A program made the translations under genes and the position numbers. The notes beneath the pieces were generated by a model. That model was not told the DNA's origin, ran no database searches, and saw nothing but the letters and a program-made list of their open reading frames with translations. A stretch of 64,000 bases of DNA from Ditylenchus dipsaci (Eukaryota > Nematoda > Chromadorea > Rhabditida > Anguinidae), in NCBI GenBank assembly GCA_004194705.1, contig SADC01000520.1, forward strand, positions 62,001 through 126,000, given 5' to 3'. Below, piece after piece: positions 63,690-64,000 of this stretch; position 1 is the first letter of the stretch, and every line of letters begins with the position of its first letter.

Positions 63690-64000
63690 CCCTTCGGTGG
63701 CTTAGAGTTGAGATTAGACACAAATCACTCGAAAGTGACTCTGGATGCATAATAAGGTATGCATACCAGAGTTTCTTTATGCGATAAGCCCCAGTTAACA
63801 AAACTATTTCAAATTCCATCTTTTCGGGGTATCCTGGTACCCCCCCCCCCCCAGGTTGGATTGCCTTGGGGACAAGGTAAAAAGTCGAATTTTGAGCAAT
63901 AAAGTTTTTTCAAAAAATCCATTAACTTTTTTTTATCGTTTTAAGCATATAAATTATGCAAAACTTATTGAAATAATTTAAAAATCTAAAATTAGCAAAA
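63690..64000. repeat. Foldback family fragment at the window edge
   Basis: GACACAAATCACTCGAAAGT, ACTCTGGATGCATAATAAGG, then CAGAGTTTCTTTATGCG and a poly(C) run belong to the GC-core family; the arm TTTTATCGTTTTAAGCATAT follows. The core hairpin is missing on the left and the element may continue past the window. Confidence 0.55.

Overview
This window is animal (metazoan) nuclear DNA. It is AT-rich, its genes are split by GT-AG introns, and it holds parts of two conserved animal genes on the + strand. The first (about 20.06-35.83 kb) is an ankyrin-repeat DHHC palmitoyltransferase of the ZDHHC17/HIP14 type. The second (about 49.2-61.9 kb, running off the right edge) is the planar-polarity membrane protein VANGL/Van Gogh. 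A two-exon F-box-like gene candidate lies on the minus strand at 13.27-15.34 kb, and a tRNA-Leu(TAG) gene is at 45.32-45.40 kb. The phylum cannot be fixed from the sequence; an invertebrate such as a nematode or flatworm fits the F-box-like gene and the divergent proteins, but that is inference.

Most of the rest is transposon. 0-20 kb: stacked DNA transposons, including a TTAA-flanked piggyBac relic (6.36-8.06 kb), several hAT-type elements with 8-bp target duplications, TA-flanked miniature elements and large foldback palindromes. 20-36 kb: the palmitoyltransferase gene, whose introns hold nested elements; the 22.7-29.6 kb intron alone contains at least four. 38.8-43.8 kb: one Ty3/Gypsy-type LTR retrotransposon with a 5-bp duplication and nearly identical LTRs. 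44-48 kb: foldback elements, the tRNA gene, a PIF/Harbinger relic and a mariner-like miniature element. 49-62 kb: VANGL; its introns carry a GC-rich hAT-type element, a TIR element that brings its own spliced FLYWCH zinc-finger gene, and a pogo/Tigger-like relic. 62-64 kb: further miniature elements.

Two themes stand out. First, many apparently unrelated non-autonomous elements share one plan: hAT-like ends (often YAGRGTTG), 8-bp target duplications, and arms built from a short motif repeated imperfectly, with a different motif in each family. Second, almost every conserved coding exon, the retrotransposon and several transposase relics show single-base frame breaks, mostly one missing base. 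Exon phase, homology and the young LTRs all suggest that many of these are assembly or consensus errors rather than gene death.

The two conserved genes are independent. ZDHHC17-type enzymes S-palmitoylate proteins at Golgi and vesicle membranes; VANGL is a core planar cell polarity protein. Nothing in the window links them functionally; what they share is the transposon load in their introns.
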